This document shows positions 1 through 8,676 of a stretch of DNA of 64,000 nucleotides, piece by piece. The position numbers and the translations under genes are program-made. The notes beneath the pieces are model-generated. The model was not told where the DNA came from. It worked only from the letters and a program-made list of their open reading frames with translations, and did not search any database. The stretch lies in the NCBI RefSeq assembly GCF_000312105.1, contig NZ_HE978636.1, positions 335,290-399,289 on the forward strand, read 5' to 3'. Source of the stretch: Aeromicrobium massiliense JC14. Its GTDB lineage: Bacteria > Actinomycetota > Actinomycetes > Propionibacteriales > Nocardioidaceae. How positions within the stretch are numbered: position 1 is the stretch's first letter; every line of letters starts with the position of its first letter.

Positions 1-574
1 CCAGGAACAGGGCGGACGCGGCGGCGCCGATGACGAACGCGGAGCCGGCGATCATGGCGGCCAGGACGTGCATGACCAGCCAGTACGAGTGCAGCGCGGG
101 CACGAGCGGGCCGGCCGGGACGTACACGAGCATCGAGGCACCCAGCACGACCGTGCCGACGCCGGTGATGATGCTGCCGACCCAGTCGATGTCCCAGACC
201 TTGACCAGCACGAGGTAGGCGATCAGCGCGCACATGACGGCGGCGCAGCCGAACTCGTACATGTTGCCCCACGGGACGCGCTCGGCCGCCAGGCCGCGCG
301 TCACCAGGCCGGCGAGCAGGACGAGCGCGGCGAGCGAGGTCAGCGAGTAGCCGATGCTGCCGGCCATCGTGAAGCGCGTCTCGGTCTCGTCGTCGGCGGC
401 TGGCTCCTCGGTCATCACGGCACCGTCGGCGCCGGCGGTCACGAGCCCCGGCTCGGCGGCGACCTTGCGGGCCACGGCCCACTGGACGAGGTAGGCCAGG
501 AACGCCAGGCCCAGGACGACGGTCGCCGAGGCGATCGCGTAGTTCGAGAACTGGGCGTACTGCTCCAGGCTCAT
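1..574 (-). CDS. ccsB: Cytochrome c biogenesis protein CcsB/ResC (N-terminal part, cut by window edge)
   Basis: This is the membrane subunit of system II cytochrome c maturation, which with ResB exports heme and ligates it to apocytochrome c. About 191 residues are inside the window and the C-terminus, where the heme-binding WWD segment is expected, lies beyond base 1. The visible part begins MSLEQYAQFSNYAI and has several hydrophobic spans. It contains the VPWGNMYEF stretch typical of the CcsA/CcsB family, followed by further membrane segments. The ATG overlaps the resB stop as ATGA, so the two are translationally coupled. It is the last visible gene of the hemL-to-ccsB operon. Confidence 0.9.
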   Translation of the reverse strand, partial: MSLEQYAQFSNYAIASATVVLGLAFLAYLVQWAVARKVAAEPGLVTAGADGAVMTEEPAADDETETRFTMAGSIGYSLTSLAALVLLAGLVTRGLAAERVPWGNMYEFGCAAVMCALIAYLVLVKVWDIDWVGSIITGVGTVVLGASMLVYVPAGPLVPALHSYWLVMHVLAAMIAGSAFVIGAAASALFL

Positions 575-2148
575 GCCTTCTCCGCCTTCTCCTTCGGGGC
601 CTCGAGCGCGAGACGCTCGAGGAGGTCGTCCAGGTCACCGGTGACGTCTCCGCGGGGCACGCGGTCGAGCGCGGCGACCTCCACGATCGTACGGGAGCCC
701 TCACGGCGGGCCCGAATCCACGTGCGACGGGGCTTGATCGCCAGCGACAGGATCAGGCCCAGCACGCCGACGCTCACGCCGACCAGCGGCACGACCTTGC
801 CGGGCGACGCCGCGATCTGCAGACGGGCGAACTGGCGCAGCTCGACGAACTGGATCTTGGTGCCGTCGGGCAGCACCTGCTCCTGGCCCGGGCTCAGCGA
901 GATGCGGAAGTTGCTGCCGTCGGGGTTCTTGACCTGCTCCATCTCGTCCTTGTCCAGGACGTAGACCGACTGCGGCACGCCCGCGTCCAGGCCGAGGTCG
1001 CCGGTCCAGGCGAACAGGCCCAGGATCGGGTTGGCCGCGGCCGGGAACACCGAGACGGACGCCTCGTCGTCGCCGGTGGTGACGGCGGTCGGCAGGAAGA
1101 AGCCCTGGAAGCCGATCTGGTACGGCTGGGCGTCGGGCACCTTCACGACGCCGCTGGAGGTGTAGGTCGGGTCCTCGGGCAGGAAGGGCACGGGCCCGTC
1201 GAAGGCGACGTTGCCCTTCGGGTCGGTCACCTTGACGACCGGCGCGTAGCCCTGGCCGACCAGGAAGACGTCCGTGCCGTCGACGCTGAGCGGGTGGTTG
1301 ACCTGGATGTCGAAGTCGCCGGTGTCGCCGTCGGGGGCGGTGTACGAGCCCTGCGCGCGGAACTGGCGGGGCGCGCCGCGCTGCTCACCCGTCGTCTGGA
1401 ACCGCGCCGTGACGTCGTCCATCTGCAGCGAGAACGGGGGCAGGTCGTGCGGCTCGAACAGGGAGCCGGACGAGAACTCGTCGTACTGGGTGAGGCTGTT
1501 GGAGAAGCCGGTGCCCTCGACGACGACGGCCGAGCCGCGGTAGCCGAACAGCGTGCCGGCGGCGACGCCCACGAGCACCACGACGAGGCTGACGTGGAAG
1601 ACCAGGTTGCCGGCCTCGCGCAGGTAGCCCTTCTCGGCCCGCACCTCGGCGGTGCCGTCGTCGGTGACGACGTCGACCCGGTGGCCGCGCAGCGCCGTGC
1701 GGGCGGCGGCGACGACCTCGTCGAGCGACGCGTCGGTCTCCAGCGACGTCGACACGGGCAGCCGCAGCAGGTTGCGGGGGGCCTTGGGCGGACGCGCCCG
1801 CAGCGCCTTCGCGTAGACGACGGCGCGCGGGATGATGCAGCCCACCAGCGAGACCATCAGCAGCAGGTAGATCGCGCTGAACCACGGCGACGTGTAGACG
1901 CTGAAGAAGCCCAGGTCGTCCAGCACCGGGGCCAGCTCGGGGTTGCGCGCGAAGTACGACTGCACCGCCTGGGCGTCCACGCCGCGCTGCGGGATCAGCG
2001 ACCCCGGCACGGCGGCGATGGCCAGCAGCAGCAGCAGGAACAGCGCCGTCCGCATGGACGTCAGCTGGCGCCACAGCCAGCGGAGCATCTCCCGCCCGCC
2101 GAGCTCCGGCGCCGCGGTGGTCCTCTTCTTCGTCTTGGTCTCGTTCAC
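571..2148 (-). CDS. resB: Cytochrome c biogenesis protein ResB
   Basis: ResB is the partner of CcsB in the system II cytochrome c synthase. The 525-residue protein has a basic cytoplasmic N-terminus and early membrane spans near residues 33-50 and 90-108. A third span near 180-200 is followed by a long extracytoplasmic domain, and a last span lies near 455-472, which is the family layout. The start is GTG; it overlaps the stop of the 84-bp small ORF immediately upstream (GTGA), and the GGAGG lying inside that small ORF serves as ribosome binding site. The stop overlaps the ccsB start. Confidence 0.95.
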   Translation of the reverse strand: MNETKTKKRTTAAPELGGREMLRWLWRQLTSMRTALFLLLLLAIAAVPGSLIPQRGVDAQAVQSYFARNPELAPVLDDLGFFSVYTSPWFSAIYLLLMVSLVGCIIPRAVVYAKALRARPPKAPRNLLRLPVSTSLETDASLDEVVAAARTALRGHRVDVVTDDGTAEVRAEKGYLREAGNLVFHVSLVVVLVGVAAGTLFGYRGSAVVVEGTGFSNSLTQYDEFSSGSLFEPHDLPPFSLQMDDVTARFQTTGEQRGAPRQFRAQGSYTAPDGDTGDFDIQVNHPLSVDGTDVFLVGQGYAPVVKVTDPKGNVAFDGPVPFLPEDPTYTSSGVVKVPDAQPYQIGFQGFFLPTAVTTGDDEASVSVFPAAANPILGLFAWTGDLGLDAGVPQSVYVLDKDEMEQVKNPDGSNFRISLSPGQEQVLPDGTKIQFVELRQFARLQIAASPGKVVPLVGVSVGVLGLILSLAIKPRRTWIRARREGSRTIVEVAALDRVPRGDVTGDLDDLLERLALEAPKEKAEKA

Positions 2149-2228
2149 GGTCGCGCCTCCGTGAAGATCGCACGGTACGGACGCACGCCCGTGGAAGTCG
2201 TCATGGTTCGCTCGCTTCGCTCGTTCAC
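2145..2228 (-). CDS. 27-residue small ORF bridging ccdA and resB (copy A of a repeated cassette)
   Basis: This frame of exactly 84 bp fills the gap between ccdA and resB. Its GTG overlaps the ccdA stop (GTGA) and its TGA overlaps the resB GTG. The peptide contains ERSERT near the N-terminus and [11 protein letters not shown] at the C-terminus. The same layout, length and both motifs recur at 12560-12643. I count 65 of 84 identical bases without gaps, with the differences concentrated in codons 8-15. The ACGGAGG near the 3' end is placed to act as Shine-Dalgarno for resB. The peptide may have a function or may only keep ribosomes moving between the two genes; the sequence does not decide. Confidence 0.5.
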   Translation of the reverse strand: MNERSERTMTTSTGVRPYRAIFTEARP

Positions 2229-2977
2229 AGGGGAAGCTCCGTTCCGCCGATCCAGCCGCGCATCTCGTCGACCAGGCCGTCCCACAGCCCGCTGACGAGC
2301 AGGACGCCCATGACCACGAGCAGCGCGCCGCCGACCAGGCCGACGAGCCGCTGGTGGCGCTTGAACCAGCGCAGCGCGCGGGTGAAGCGCGAGAACGCCA
2401 CGGCGGCGAGGACGAACGGGATGCCCAGGCCCAGGCAGTAGACGAACGCCAGCAGGGCGCCGCGTCCGGCCGACGCGTCGTCGGCGCTCACCGCCAGGCC
2501 CAGCACCGCGCTGAGCGTCGGGCCGATGCACGGGGTCCAGCCCAGGCCGAACAGCACGCCGAGCAGCGGCGCCACGGCGACGCCGACCGCCGGCACGGTG
2601 TGCACGCGCACGTCGCGCTGCAGCCACGAGACGCCACCCATGAAGGCCAGGCCCAGCACGATGACGACGATGCCCATGACGACGCTGATCGGTCGTTGGT
2701 AGTCCTTGAGCTCCTGCCCGACCGCGCCGAACAGCGTCCCGAGCGAGACGAAGACGGCGCTGAAGCCGAGCACGAACAGCACGGCGCCGAGCACGAGCCG
2801 TGAGCGGCGCGGGCCGTCCAGCTCGGTGACCGCCATGCCCGACACGTACGACAGGTAGCCCGGCAGCAGCGGCACCACGCACGGGGAGAAGAACGACAGC
2901 AGGCCGGCCACGACGGCCAGGGGCACGGCCAGGACGAGCGAGCCGTCCACGACGGTCTCGCCGATGCCGGTGATCAC
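2225..2977 (-). CDS. ccdA: Thiol-disulfide transporter CcdA (DsbD-type membrane protein)
   Basis: CcdA passes electrons across the membrane to the extracytoplasmic thioredoxin ResA so that apocytochrome cysteines stay reduced. The protein is about 250 residues with roughly six membrane spans. It carries the conserved Pro-Cys motifs [16 protein letters not shown] in the first span and [13 protein letters not shown] in the fourth, which form the redox pair. I chose the GTG at 2977 because it overlaps the resA stop (GTGA); the longer open frame upstream only reads through resA out of frame. Its stop overlaps the small ORF leading into resB. Confidence 0.93.
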   Translation of the reverse strand: MITGIGETVVDGSLVLAVPLAVVAGLLSFFSPCVVPLLPGYLSYVSGMAVTELDGPRRSRLVLGAVLFVLGFSAVFVSLGTLFGAVGQELKDYQRPISVVMGIVVIVLGLAFMGGVSWLQRDVRVHTVPAVGVAVAPLLGVLFGLGWTPCIGPTLSAVLGLAVSADDASAGRGALLAFVYCLGLGIPFVLAAVAFSRFTRALRWFKRHQRLVGLVGGALLVVMGVLLVSGLWDGLVDEMRGWIGGTELPL

Positions 2978-3558
2978 GACCGCGACCCCTGGACGTCCTC
3001 GATCAGCCCGCGCAGGGTCGACTCGCTCGTGAACGGGCCGAGGTAGCGGACGGCCACCTTGCCGTCGGCATCGATGATCCAGGTCGTCGGCGTCGCCATG
3101 GTGGGCAGGCTGTCGGCGAACTGGACGGCGTAGGTGCCGGCGTCGTCGGCGAAGCTCGGGTAGGGCACCTCGCGCGAGCGCTCGAAGGCCCGGGCGCCGG
3201 CGACGTCGCGCGTGGCGATGCCGACGAACTGCACGCCGTCGTCGGCCAGCTCGCGGGCCACGGCGCTCAGCACCGGCTCCTCCGCGCGGCACGGCGGGCA
3301 CCACGAGCCCCAGACGTTCACCACGACGACCTTGCCGGCGAACTGCTCGAGCGACAGCGGCTCGCCCTCGAGGTCCTCGCCCTCGAGGTCGGGAGCGTCC
3401 TTGCGGTCGGGGGCGTCGACGACGACGTAGCTGCCGTCACCGGAGATGTAGCCGCCACGGGTGCCGTCGGTGCCGTCCGAGCCGCCGCAGGCGGACAGGA
3501 CGAGGGAGCACAGCGCCACGGCGAGGACGCCGCGGGCGCGTCGAGGGAGGACGTTCAT
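2974..3558 (-). CDS. resA: TlpA/ResA-like thioredoxin lipoprotein
   Basis: An extracytoplasmic thiol-disulfide oxidoreductase that reduces the CXXCH cysteines of apocytochrome c. The 194-residue protein has a lipoprotein signal sequence with the lipobox LSAC, lipidated cysteine near residue 24, followed by a short Gly/Asp/Ser-rich linker. A thioredoxin-like domain carries the WCPPC active site in [12 protein letters not shown]. The cis-proline region appears as [11 protein letters not shown]. It lies 13 nt after the phosphoglycerate-mutase family gene and overlaps ccdA. Confidence 0.93.
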   Translation of the reverse strand: MNVLPRRARGVLAVALCSLVLSACGGSDGTDGTRGGYISGDGSYVVVDAPDRKDAPDLEGEDLEGEPLSLEQFAGKVVVVNVWGSWCPPCRAEEPVLSAVARELADDGVQFVGIATRDVAGARAFERSREVPYPSFADDAGTYAVQFADSLPTMATPTTWIIDADGKVAVRYLGPFTSESTLRGLIEDVQGSRS

Positions 3559-3571
3559 GGGAGCGGCGCCG

Positions 3572-4222
3572 TCACGCCCCGCCCACGAACTTGCCCTTGA
3601 GCGCCTCGGGCACCAGGTGCCCGGCCGGCTCGGCGTAGGTGAAGCCGACGTAGTCGTCGCCGTCGAAGGTCAGGCTGGTGAGGCTGGCCAGCGAGCACTG
3701 GCGGTTGCGCGGGTCGTGGGCGAAGCGGCGCTTCTCGTACGACAGGCGCGCGACCCACACCGGCAGCTGGTGCGACACGATGACCGCCTCGTGGCCGCGG
3801 GCGGCCTCGCGGGCGTCGGCGATCGCGGCGCGCATGCGGGCCTCGATCTCGACGTACGGCTCGCCCCACGACGGCGTGAAGGGGTTGCGCAGCAGCGGCC
3901 AGTTGCGCGGGCTCATGAACGCCTTGGGGCCGACGCCGACGGTGCGGCCCTCGAACTTGTTGTCGGCCTCGATGACCCGCTCGTCGGTCGTGATGCCGAC
4001 CTCGAGCAGCTTCGACAGCGGCTCGGCGGTCTGCTGCGCGCGCTCCAGCGGCGACGCGACGAGGTGGACGATCTCGTTCTTGGACAGGAAGTCCGCGGCC
4101 GCGGCGGCCATCTGGTGGCCGAGCTCGGAGAGGAAATACTCCGGCAGGCGTCCGTAGAGGACGCCCTGCGGGTTGTGGACCTCGCCGTGACGCATCAGGT
4201 GCACGATCGTGCGCTCGCTCAT
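3572..4222 (-). CDS. Histidine phosphatase (phosphoglycerate mutase) family protein
   Basis: A 216-residue cytosolic phosphatase/mutase-fold protein. The phosphohistidine motif is LMRHGEVHNPQGVLYGR near residue 10, and the second catalytic histidine is in IVSHQLPVWV. The ATG at 4222 is chosen because the protein then starts MSERTIVHLMRHGE and lies 4 nt after the hemL stop. The upstream in-frame ATG would add 21 proline/arginine-rich residues inside hemL. The M. tuberculosis homologue at the same operon position (Rv0525, from memory) is only annotated by family, so the substrate is unknown. Confidence 0.88.
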   Translation of the reverse strand: MSERTIVHLMRHGEVHNPQGVLYGRLPEYFLSELGHQMAAAAADFLSKNEIVHLVASPLERAQQTAEPLSKLLEVGITTDERVIEADNKFEGRTVGVGPKAFMSPRNWPLLRNPFTPSWGEPYVEIEARMRAAIADAREAARGHEAVIVSHQLPVWVARLSYEKRRFAHDPRNRQCSLASLTSLTFDGDDYVGFTYAEPAGHLVPEALKGKFVGGA

Positions 4223-4226
4223 GGGC

Positions 4227-5543
4227 TCAGTCCTCCGGGGTGGCTCGGGCGGCGGCGCGCGCCGCGACCGGCAGCGCCTCGGCAATCCTAGAGACCGCCT
4301 CCTCGTCGTGGGCCGCCGACAGGAACCAGGCCTCGAAGGCGCTGGGCGGCAGGTGCACGCCGGCGTCGAGCATCGCGTGGAAGAACGCGCGGTAGCGCCA
4401 TCCCTCCTGCGCCTGCGCGCCCGCGTAGTCGTCGACCTGGCCGGTGACGCCCCAGAAGACGCTGAACAGGTTGCCGGCGCCCTGGACGTGGTGGGCGACG
4501 CCCTCGGCGGCGAGCGCGTCCGACACGAGCGTCTTGAGCCGCTCGGCGGTGGCGTCGATCGTGGCGTAGACCTCGTCGGTGGCCAGGCGCAGCGTGGTGA
4601 GGCCGGCGGTGGCGGCGACGGGGTTCCCCGACAGCGTGCCGGCCTGGTAGACCGGGCCGGTCGGCGACAGCATCTCCATGACCTCGCGGCGTCCGCCGAA
4701 GGCCGCGGCCGGGAAGCCGCCGCCCATGACCTTGCCGAACGTCAGCAGGTCCGGGGCCCAGCCCTCGACCGCACCGTCGCGGCCCCACTGGCCGCTGGGG
4801 CTCACGCGGAAGCCGGTCATGACCTCGTCGCTGATGAACAGCGCGCCGTGCGCCCGGCAGGTCTCGGACAGGAACTGGTTGAACCCGGGCAGCGGCGGGA
4901 CGGCGCCCATGTTGCCGGCGGCCGCCTCGGTGATGACGCAGGCGATGCGGTCGCCGTGCTCGGCGAACGCGGCGCTCACGGCCTCGCGGTCGTTGTAGGG
5001 CAGCACCAGGGTGTCGGCGGTGACCACTGCGGGGACGCCGGGGGTGCCGGGCACGGCGAACGTGGCCAGGCCGGAGCCCGCCTCGGCGAGCAGCGAGTCG
5101 ACGTGGCCGTGGTAGCAGCCGGCGAACTTCACGACGACGTCGCGGCCGGTGAAGCCGCGCGCCAGGCGGATGGCCGACATCGTGGCCTCGGTGCCCGAGC
5201 TGACCAGGCGCACCATCTCGACCGGCGTCCGGCCGACGATCTCCTCGGCGAGCAGCACCTCGGGCTCGCTGGGGGTGCCGAACGACGTGCCGCGGCCGGC
5301 GGCGTCCGCCACGGCCGCGATGACCTCCGGGTGGGCGTGGCCGAGGAGCATCGGCCCCCAGGACGCGACGAGGTCGACGTACTCGTTGCCGTCGACGTCG
5401 GTCAGGTACGGGCCGCGGGCCGAGGCCATGAAGCGCGGCTGGCCCCCGACGGCGCGGAAGGCGCGCACCGGGGAGTTGACGCCACCGGGCGACACGGCGC
5501 GGGCGCGGGCGAACAGGTCGGCTGATGCTTGCTGCGGGCTCAC
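4227..5543 (-). CDS. hemL: Glutamate-1-semialdehyde 2,1-aminomutase HemL
   Basis: HemL makes 5-aminolevulinate from glutamate-1-semialdehyde, the second step of the C5 heme pathway; HemA, encoded at 11247-12563, supplies its substrate. The protein is 438 residues, normal for the family, beginning [28 protein letters not shown]. The PLP lysine is in [19 protein letters not shown]. The GTG at 5543 is used: an open frame continues far upstream, but that part is antisense to the secreted transglycosylase and has no HemL similarity. GACAAT lies 6 nt before the GTG, so a leaderless transcript is possible. Confidence 0.96.
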   Translation of the reverse strand: MSPQQASADLFARARAVSPGGVNSPVRAFRAVGGQPRFMASARGPYLTDVDGNEYVDLVASWGPMLLGHAHPEVIAAVADAAGRGTSFGTPSEPEVLLAEEIVGRTPVEMVRLVSSGTEATMSAIRLARGFTGRDVVVKFAGCYHGHVDSLLAEAGSGLATFAVPGTPGVPAVVTADTLVLPYNDREAVSAAFAEHGDRIACVITEAAAGNMGAVPPLPGFNQFLSETCRAHGALFISDEVMTGFRVSPSGQWGRDGAVEGWAPDLLTFGKVMGGGFPAAAFGGRREVMEMLSPTGPVYQAGTLSGNPVAATAGLTTLRLATDEVYATIDATAERLKTLVSDALAAEGVAHHVQGAGNLFSVFWGVTGQVDDYAGAQAQEGWRYRAFFHAMLDAGVHLPPSAFEAWFLSAAHDEEAVSRIAEALPVAARAAARATPED

Positions 5544-5595
5544 CCGTCCATTGTCCCCGACGGGCGGTGACGGGCCGACCACGGTCGTACTGGCG

Positions 5596-5623
5596 CGTAA
5601 CCTCGACTTGCCCGGCTCGTTCT
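5596..5623 (+). promoter_or_regulatory. Candidate BldN-type ECF promoter for the transglycosylase gene
   Basis: CGTAAC at 5596-5601 is followed after exactly 16 nt by CGTTCT at 5618-5623. The Streptomyces BldN promoter consensus, from memory, is CGTAAC-N16-CGTTGA, so the -35 is perfect and the -10 matches four of six. It would start transcription about 70 nt before the transglycosylase start. Confidence 0.4.
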
Positions 5624-5639
5624 GCTTTGCGAGTCTGTG

Positions 5640-5656
5640 TGACGTGGCCCACGTCA
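5640..5656. promoter_or_regulatory. 17-bp perfect inverted repeat upstream of the transglycosylase
   Basis: TGACGTGGCCCACGTCA is an 8-bp inverted repeat around a single C. It lies 46 nt before the transglycosylase start, between two divergent genes. Its inner 15 bases recur on the other strand in the pcaR-pcaH intergenic region at 34030-34044. It may be a regulator site; no regulator can be named. Confidence 0.4.
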
Positions 5657-5702
5657 GGTACGCGGGTCGGCACGCGCGGGGGGCGCGTGCGGAGAGGGAG
5701 CT

Positions 5703-6941
5703 GTGAACATTCACCACCTGCCCCGATGGCAGCGGACGGCGGCGATCGTGCCGGCCGTCCTGCTCGTCAGCGCGTGGGGCGTCTCGTTGACCGCCGGCGA
5801 CCTGGCCCGCGCGTCCGACCCGCCCACCGCGCAGGAGCTGCCCGAGGTGCCCACGTCGGCGCTCGACCAGCCGGCCACCGTGCAGGCCACGCCCGGCGGC
5901 GTCGACCCGCGGGCCGGCGCCGAGGGCACGCTGTCCACCCTCTCGTCCGCGGGCATCCCCGCTGCCGCCCTCTCGGCCTACCGCCGCGCCGAGTCGCTGC
6001 TCGACAAGGCCGACCCGTCCTGCCGGCTCGACTGGACGCTCGTCGCCGCCATCGGCCGGGTCGAGTCCGACCACGGCCGCTCCGGGTCCAACACGCTCGG
6101 TGACGACGGCGTCTCGCGCCCGGGCATCCTCGGCGTCCCGCTCACCGGCCGCGGCGGCACCGCCGAGATCCGCGACACCGACGGCGGCAAGCTCGACGAC
6201 GACGCGGTCTGGGACCGCGCGGTCGGGCCCATGCAGTTCATCCCGTCCACCTGGGAGCTCGTGGCCGTCGACGCCGACGGCGACGACAAGGCCGACCCGC
6301 AGGACGTCGACGACGCGGCCACGTCCGCGGGCGTCTACCTGTGCGCCGGGTCCGACGACCTGTCCACGCGACCGGGCGCCTCCGCCGCGGTGAAGCGCTA
6401 CAACGCCTCCGACTCCTACGTCGACCTCGTGCTCCGCATCGCCGAGCGCTACGCCGCCGGCGAGTACACCGCGGCCCCGAACGGCGTCGGCCCGGGCAGC
6501 ACGCTCACGTCGCGCTCGCAGGACCAGACGCTCACCGCCGAGCAGCGGCGCGAGGCGCGCCGGGCCGAGCAGGGCAAGCGTCCCTCGCGCAGCGACCGCG
6601 GCTCCACGCCCGGCCGCACGAACGAGCCGAGCGCACCGTCGACGTCGAAGCCCGGCACCAGCCCGAAGCCCGACTCCGGCACCCCGTCCAAGCCCGACTC
6701 CGGCCAGCGCGAGCCCGGGCCCGGCCTGAGCGACCTGGTCGGCGGCGTCACCGACCCGCTGCTGGGCACCGACCGCAGCACCACCGGCGACGGACGCGCG
6801 CCCACCCCGGGCGAGGTCGTCCAGGACGTCGTCGAGAACACGCTCACCTGGGCCGAGGCGAAGGTCCGCTGCCTCGCGCAGGGACTCACCGAGCTCGACC
6901 TGCGGGCACTCACCCGCTGCATCACCTCGCTGCTCAGCTGA
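5703..6941 (+). CDS. Secreted lytic murein transglycosylase
   Basis: A 412-residue exported peptidoglycan-cleaving enzyme. The N-terminus has a signal peptide/anchor (hydrophobic [17 protein letters not shown] near residues 13-29). The transglycosylase domain covers roughly residues 85-250. Its catalytic glutamate is probably in [12 protein letters not shown], and [12 protein letters not shown] is the conserved substrate-binding stretch of MltB-like enzymes. Residues about 270-340 are a low-complexity Pro/Ser/Lys-rich linker, and a short C-terminal region has two cysteines (KVRCLAQG and LTRC). The GTG start is preceded by GAGAGGGAG. A strong hairpin terminator follows the gene. Confidence 0.85.
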   Translation: MNIHHLPRWQRTAAIVPAVLLVSAWGVSLTAGDLARASDPPTAQELPEVPTSALDQPATVQATPGGVDPRAGAEGTLSTLSSAGIPAAALSAYRRAESLLDKADPSCRLDWTLVAAIGRVESDHGRSGSNTLGDDGVSRPGILGVPLTGRGGTAEIRDTDGGKLDDDAVWDRAVGPMQFIPSTWELVAVDADGDDKADPQDVDDAATSAGVYLCAGSDDLSTRPGASAAVKRYNASDSYVDLVLRIAERYAAGEYTAAPNGVGPGSTLTSRSQDQTLTAEQRREARRAEQGKRPSRSDRGSTPGRTNEPSAPSTSKPGTSPKPDSGTPSKPDSGQREPGPGLSDLVGGVTDPLLGTDRSTTGDGRAPTPGEVVQDVVENTLTWAEAKVRCLAQGLTELDLRALTRCITSLLS

Positions 6942-6953
6942 ACCGCGACACCC

Positions 6954-6983
6954 GAAGGGCACCTCCCGCCGGAGGTGCCCTTC
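6954..6983 (+). terminator. Terminator of the transglycosylase gene
   Basis: A perfect 13-bp stem (GAAGGGCACCTCC and its complement) with a CGCC loop, followed by GTCGTTC. It begins 13 nt after the stop codon. The same stem sequence is used again at 7643-7680. Confidence 0.85.
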
Positions 6984-7058
6984 GTCGTTCCCGCCCGGCT
7001 AGGCTGACGCGTCCGCGGCACCGACCGGCGCCGTCCCCCGACCTTGGGAGCCTCGACC

Positions 7059-7640
7059 GTGCCGAGCCCGTACCGCGAGGTGCCCACCCTGCTCGTGGTG
7101 ACGCCGCTCGCCGCGCTCGTCCTGGCCCTGCTGCTGGCCCAGCTGCGCCGGCGAGGCGCCCTGACCGTCCTGCGCGCGCTGGTCGCGCTCGCGACGTGCG
7201 TCTACCTGGCGGGCGTCGTGGCCAACACCGTCCTGCCGATCTACCTCGACAAGCCGGCGAGCGGCCTGCCGTGGCACGCGTACCTGAACCTGCGGCCGCT
7301 GACCGGCACGGACGTCGCGGACATGCTGCAGAACGTCCTCGTGTTCGTCCCGCTCGGTGTGCTGCTGCCGCTCGTCACCCGGCTCCGGTCCGTCCCCGCG
7401 GTCGCGCTGGGCGGTCTCGCGCTCAGCCTGGCGATGGAGCTGGCCCAGCTGGCGAACTCGGTCAGCGGGCACGGCGGGCACGTCGCCGACGTCAACGACC
7501 TGCTGGCCAACACGCTGGGCGCCCCGCTCGGCTACCTGCTGCTGCGGCTGGTCGAGCGGGCTCCGGGCGGCCGTCGCCTGGTGCGTGCCGCCACGTGGCC
7601 CCCGCCCGCCGATCGACGCCCGGCCACCACCGTCCGCTGA
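7059..7640 (+). CDS. VanZ-like family membrane protein
   Basis: A 193-residue membrane protein of the VanZ-like family, whose members include a teicoplanin-resistance protein; the biochemical role of most is unknown. Hydrophobic spans lie near residues 8-26, 33-53, 90-108, 115-135 and 150-165. The conserved polar segments NLRPLTG, NVLVFVPLGVLLP and ADVNDLLANTLGAPLGY are present. The GTG at 7059 is chosen because GGGAG lies 8 nt upstream; an in-frame TTG at 7044 overlaps that ribosome binding site. It is convergent with hemB and separated from it by a long palindrome. Confidence 0.75.
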   Translation: MPSPYREVPTLLVVTPLAALVLALLLAQLRRRGALTVLRALVALATCVYLAGVVANTVLPIYLDKPASGLPWHAYLNLRPLTGTDVADMLQNVLVFVPLGVLLPLVTRLRSVPAVALGGLALSLAMELAQLANSVSGHGGHVADVNDLLANTLGAPLGYLLLRLVERAPGGRRLVRAATWPPPADRRPATTVR

Positions 7641-7642
7641 CA

Positions 7643-7680
7643 CGACGAAGGGCACCTCCCGCGGGAGGTGCCCTTCGTCG
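7643..7680. terminator. 38-bp perfect palindrome between the convergent VanZ-like gene and hemB
   Basis: All 38 bases form a perfect palindrome (18-bp arms around a self-complementary GC). Being symmetrical it can terminate both the VanZ-like gene and the rex-hemACDB operon. Its core stem GAAGGGCACCTCC is identical to the terminator at 6954-6983, so one arm sequence is used at both ends of the VanZ-like gene. Confidence 0.85.
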
Positions 7681-7691
7681 GGCCGTGGCGG

Positions 7692-8675
7692 TCAGCGCAG
7701 CCGGCGCGCGACCTCGGTGGCCCAGTAGGTGAGGATGATGTCCGACCCGGCGCGGCGCATCGACAGCAGCACCTCGTCGATCGTCCGCTCCCGGTCGATC
7801 CAGCCGTTCTGAGCGGCCGCCTCGACCATCGCCATCTCGCCCGAGACGTTGTACGCGGCGACCGGCAGGTCGACCGCGGCGCGGACGTCGGCGATCAGGT
7901 CCAGGTACGACAGCGCCGGCTTCACCATGACGATGTCGGCGCCCTCGGCGACGTCGAGCAGGGTCTCGCGCAGCGCCTCGCGGGCGTTGGCCGGGTCCTG
8001 CTGGTACGTCTTGCGGTCGCCGGTCAACGACGAGTCCACCGCCTCGCGGAACGGCCCGTAGAAGGCTGAGGCGTACTTCGCCGCGTAGGCCATGATCACG
8101 GTCTCGTCGTGCCCGGCCTCATCAAGAGCCGCGCGAATAGCACCGACTTGACCATCCATCATGCCGCTCGGACCGACCACGTGAGCGCCGGCCTCGGCCT
8201 GCGCCACGCCCATGCGGGCGTAGATCTCGACCGTGGCGTCGTTGTCGACCCGGCCCTTCGCGTCGAGCACGCCGCAGTGGCCGTGGTCGGTGAACTCGTC
8301 CAGGCACAGGTCGCTCATGACCAGCAGGTCGTCGCCGACCTCGGCCCGCGCGTCGGCGATGGCGACGTTGAGGATGCCCTGCGGGTCCAGCGCGCCGGAG
8401 CCCTCGGCGTCCTTGTGCTCGGGCACGCCGAACAGCATGACGCCGCCGAGGCCGAGCTCGGCCGCCTCGGCGTAGACCGCCTTGGCCGACTCACGGGTGT
8501 GCTGGACGACGCCGGGCATGCTCGCGATCGGACGCGGCTCGGACAGCCCCTCCGCCACGAACATGGGCAGCAGGAGCTGGCTGGGCTGCAGGTACGTCTC
8601 GCGCACCAGCCGCCGCATCGCCGGCGACTGGCGCAGGCGACGCGGACGGACGACGGGCGGCTCCCAGTCGCTCAT
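7692..8675 (-). CDS. hemB: Delta-aminolevulinic acid dehydratase (porphobilinogen synthase) HemB
   Basis: HemB joins two 5-aminolevulinate molecules to porphobilinogen. The 327-residue protein starts [17 protein letters not shown]. The two active-site lysines are seen in [16 protein letters not shown] and [11 protein letters not shown]. The metal-region stretch is [18 protein letters not shown]; several of the zinc-cysteine positions of zinc-dependent enzymes (CXCX(Y/F)X3G(H/Q)CG) are replaced, suggesting the Mg-dependent type (inference). It is last in the rex-hemA-hemC-hemD-hemB operon, with its ATG 1 nt from the hemD stop. Confidence 0.96.
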   Translation of the reverse strand: MSDWEPPVVRPRRLRQSPAMRRLVRETYLQPSQLLLPMFVAEGLSEPRPIASMPGVVQHTRESAKAVYAEAAELGLGGVMLFGVPEHKDAEGSGALDPQGILNVAIADARAEVGDDLLVMSDLCLDEFTDHGHCGVLDAKGRVDNDATVEIYARMGVAQAEAGAHVVGPSGMMDGQVGAIRAALDEAGHDETVIMAYAAKYASAFYGPFREAVDSSLTGDRKTYQQDPANAREALRETLLDVAEGADIVMVKPALSYLDLIADVRAAVDLPVAAYNVSGEMAMVEAAAQNGWIDRERTIDEVLLSMRRAGSDIILTYWATEVARRLR

Positions 8676-8676
8676 G

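Noticed and set aside
5544..6962. N-terminal extension of hemL across the transglycosylase gene
   Set aside because: The extension has no HemL similarity, is antisense to a secreted enzyme with clear motifs, and the GTG at 5543 gives the normal family start and length.
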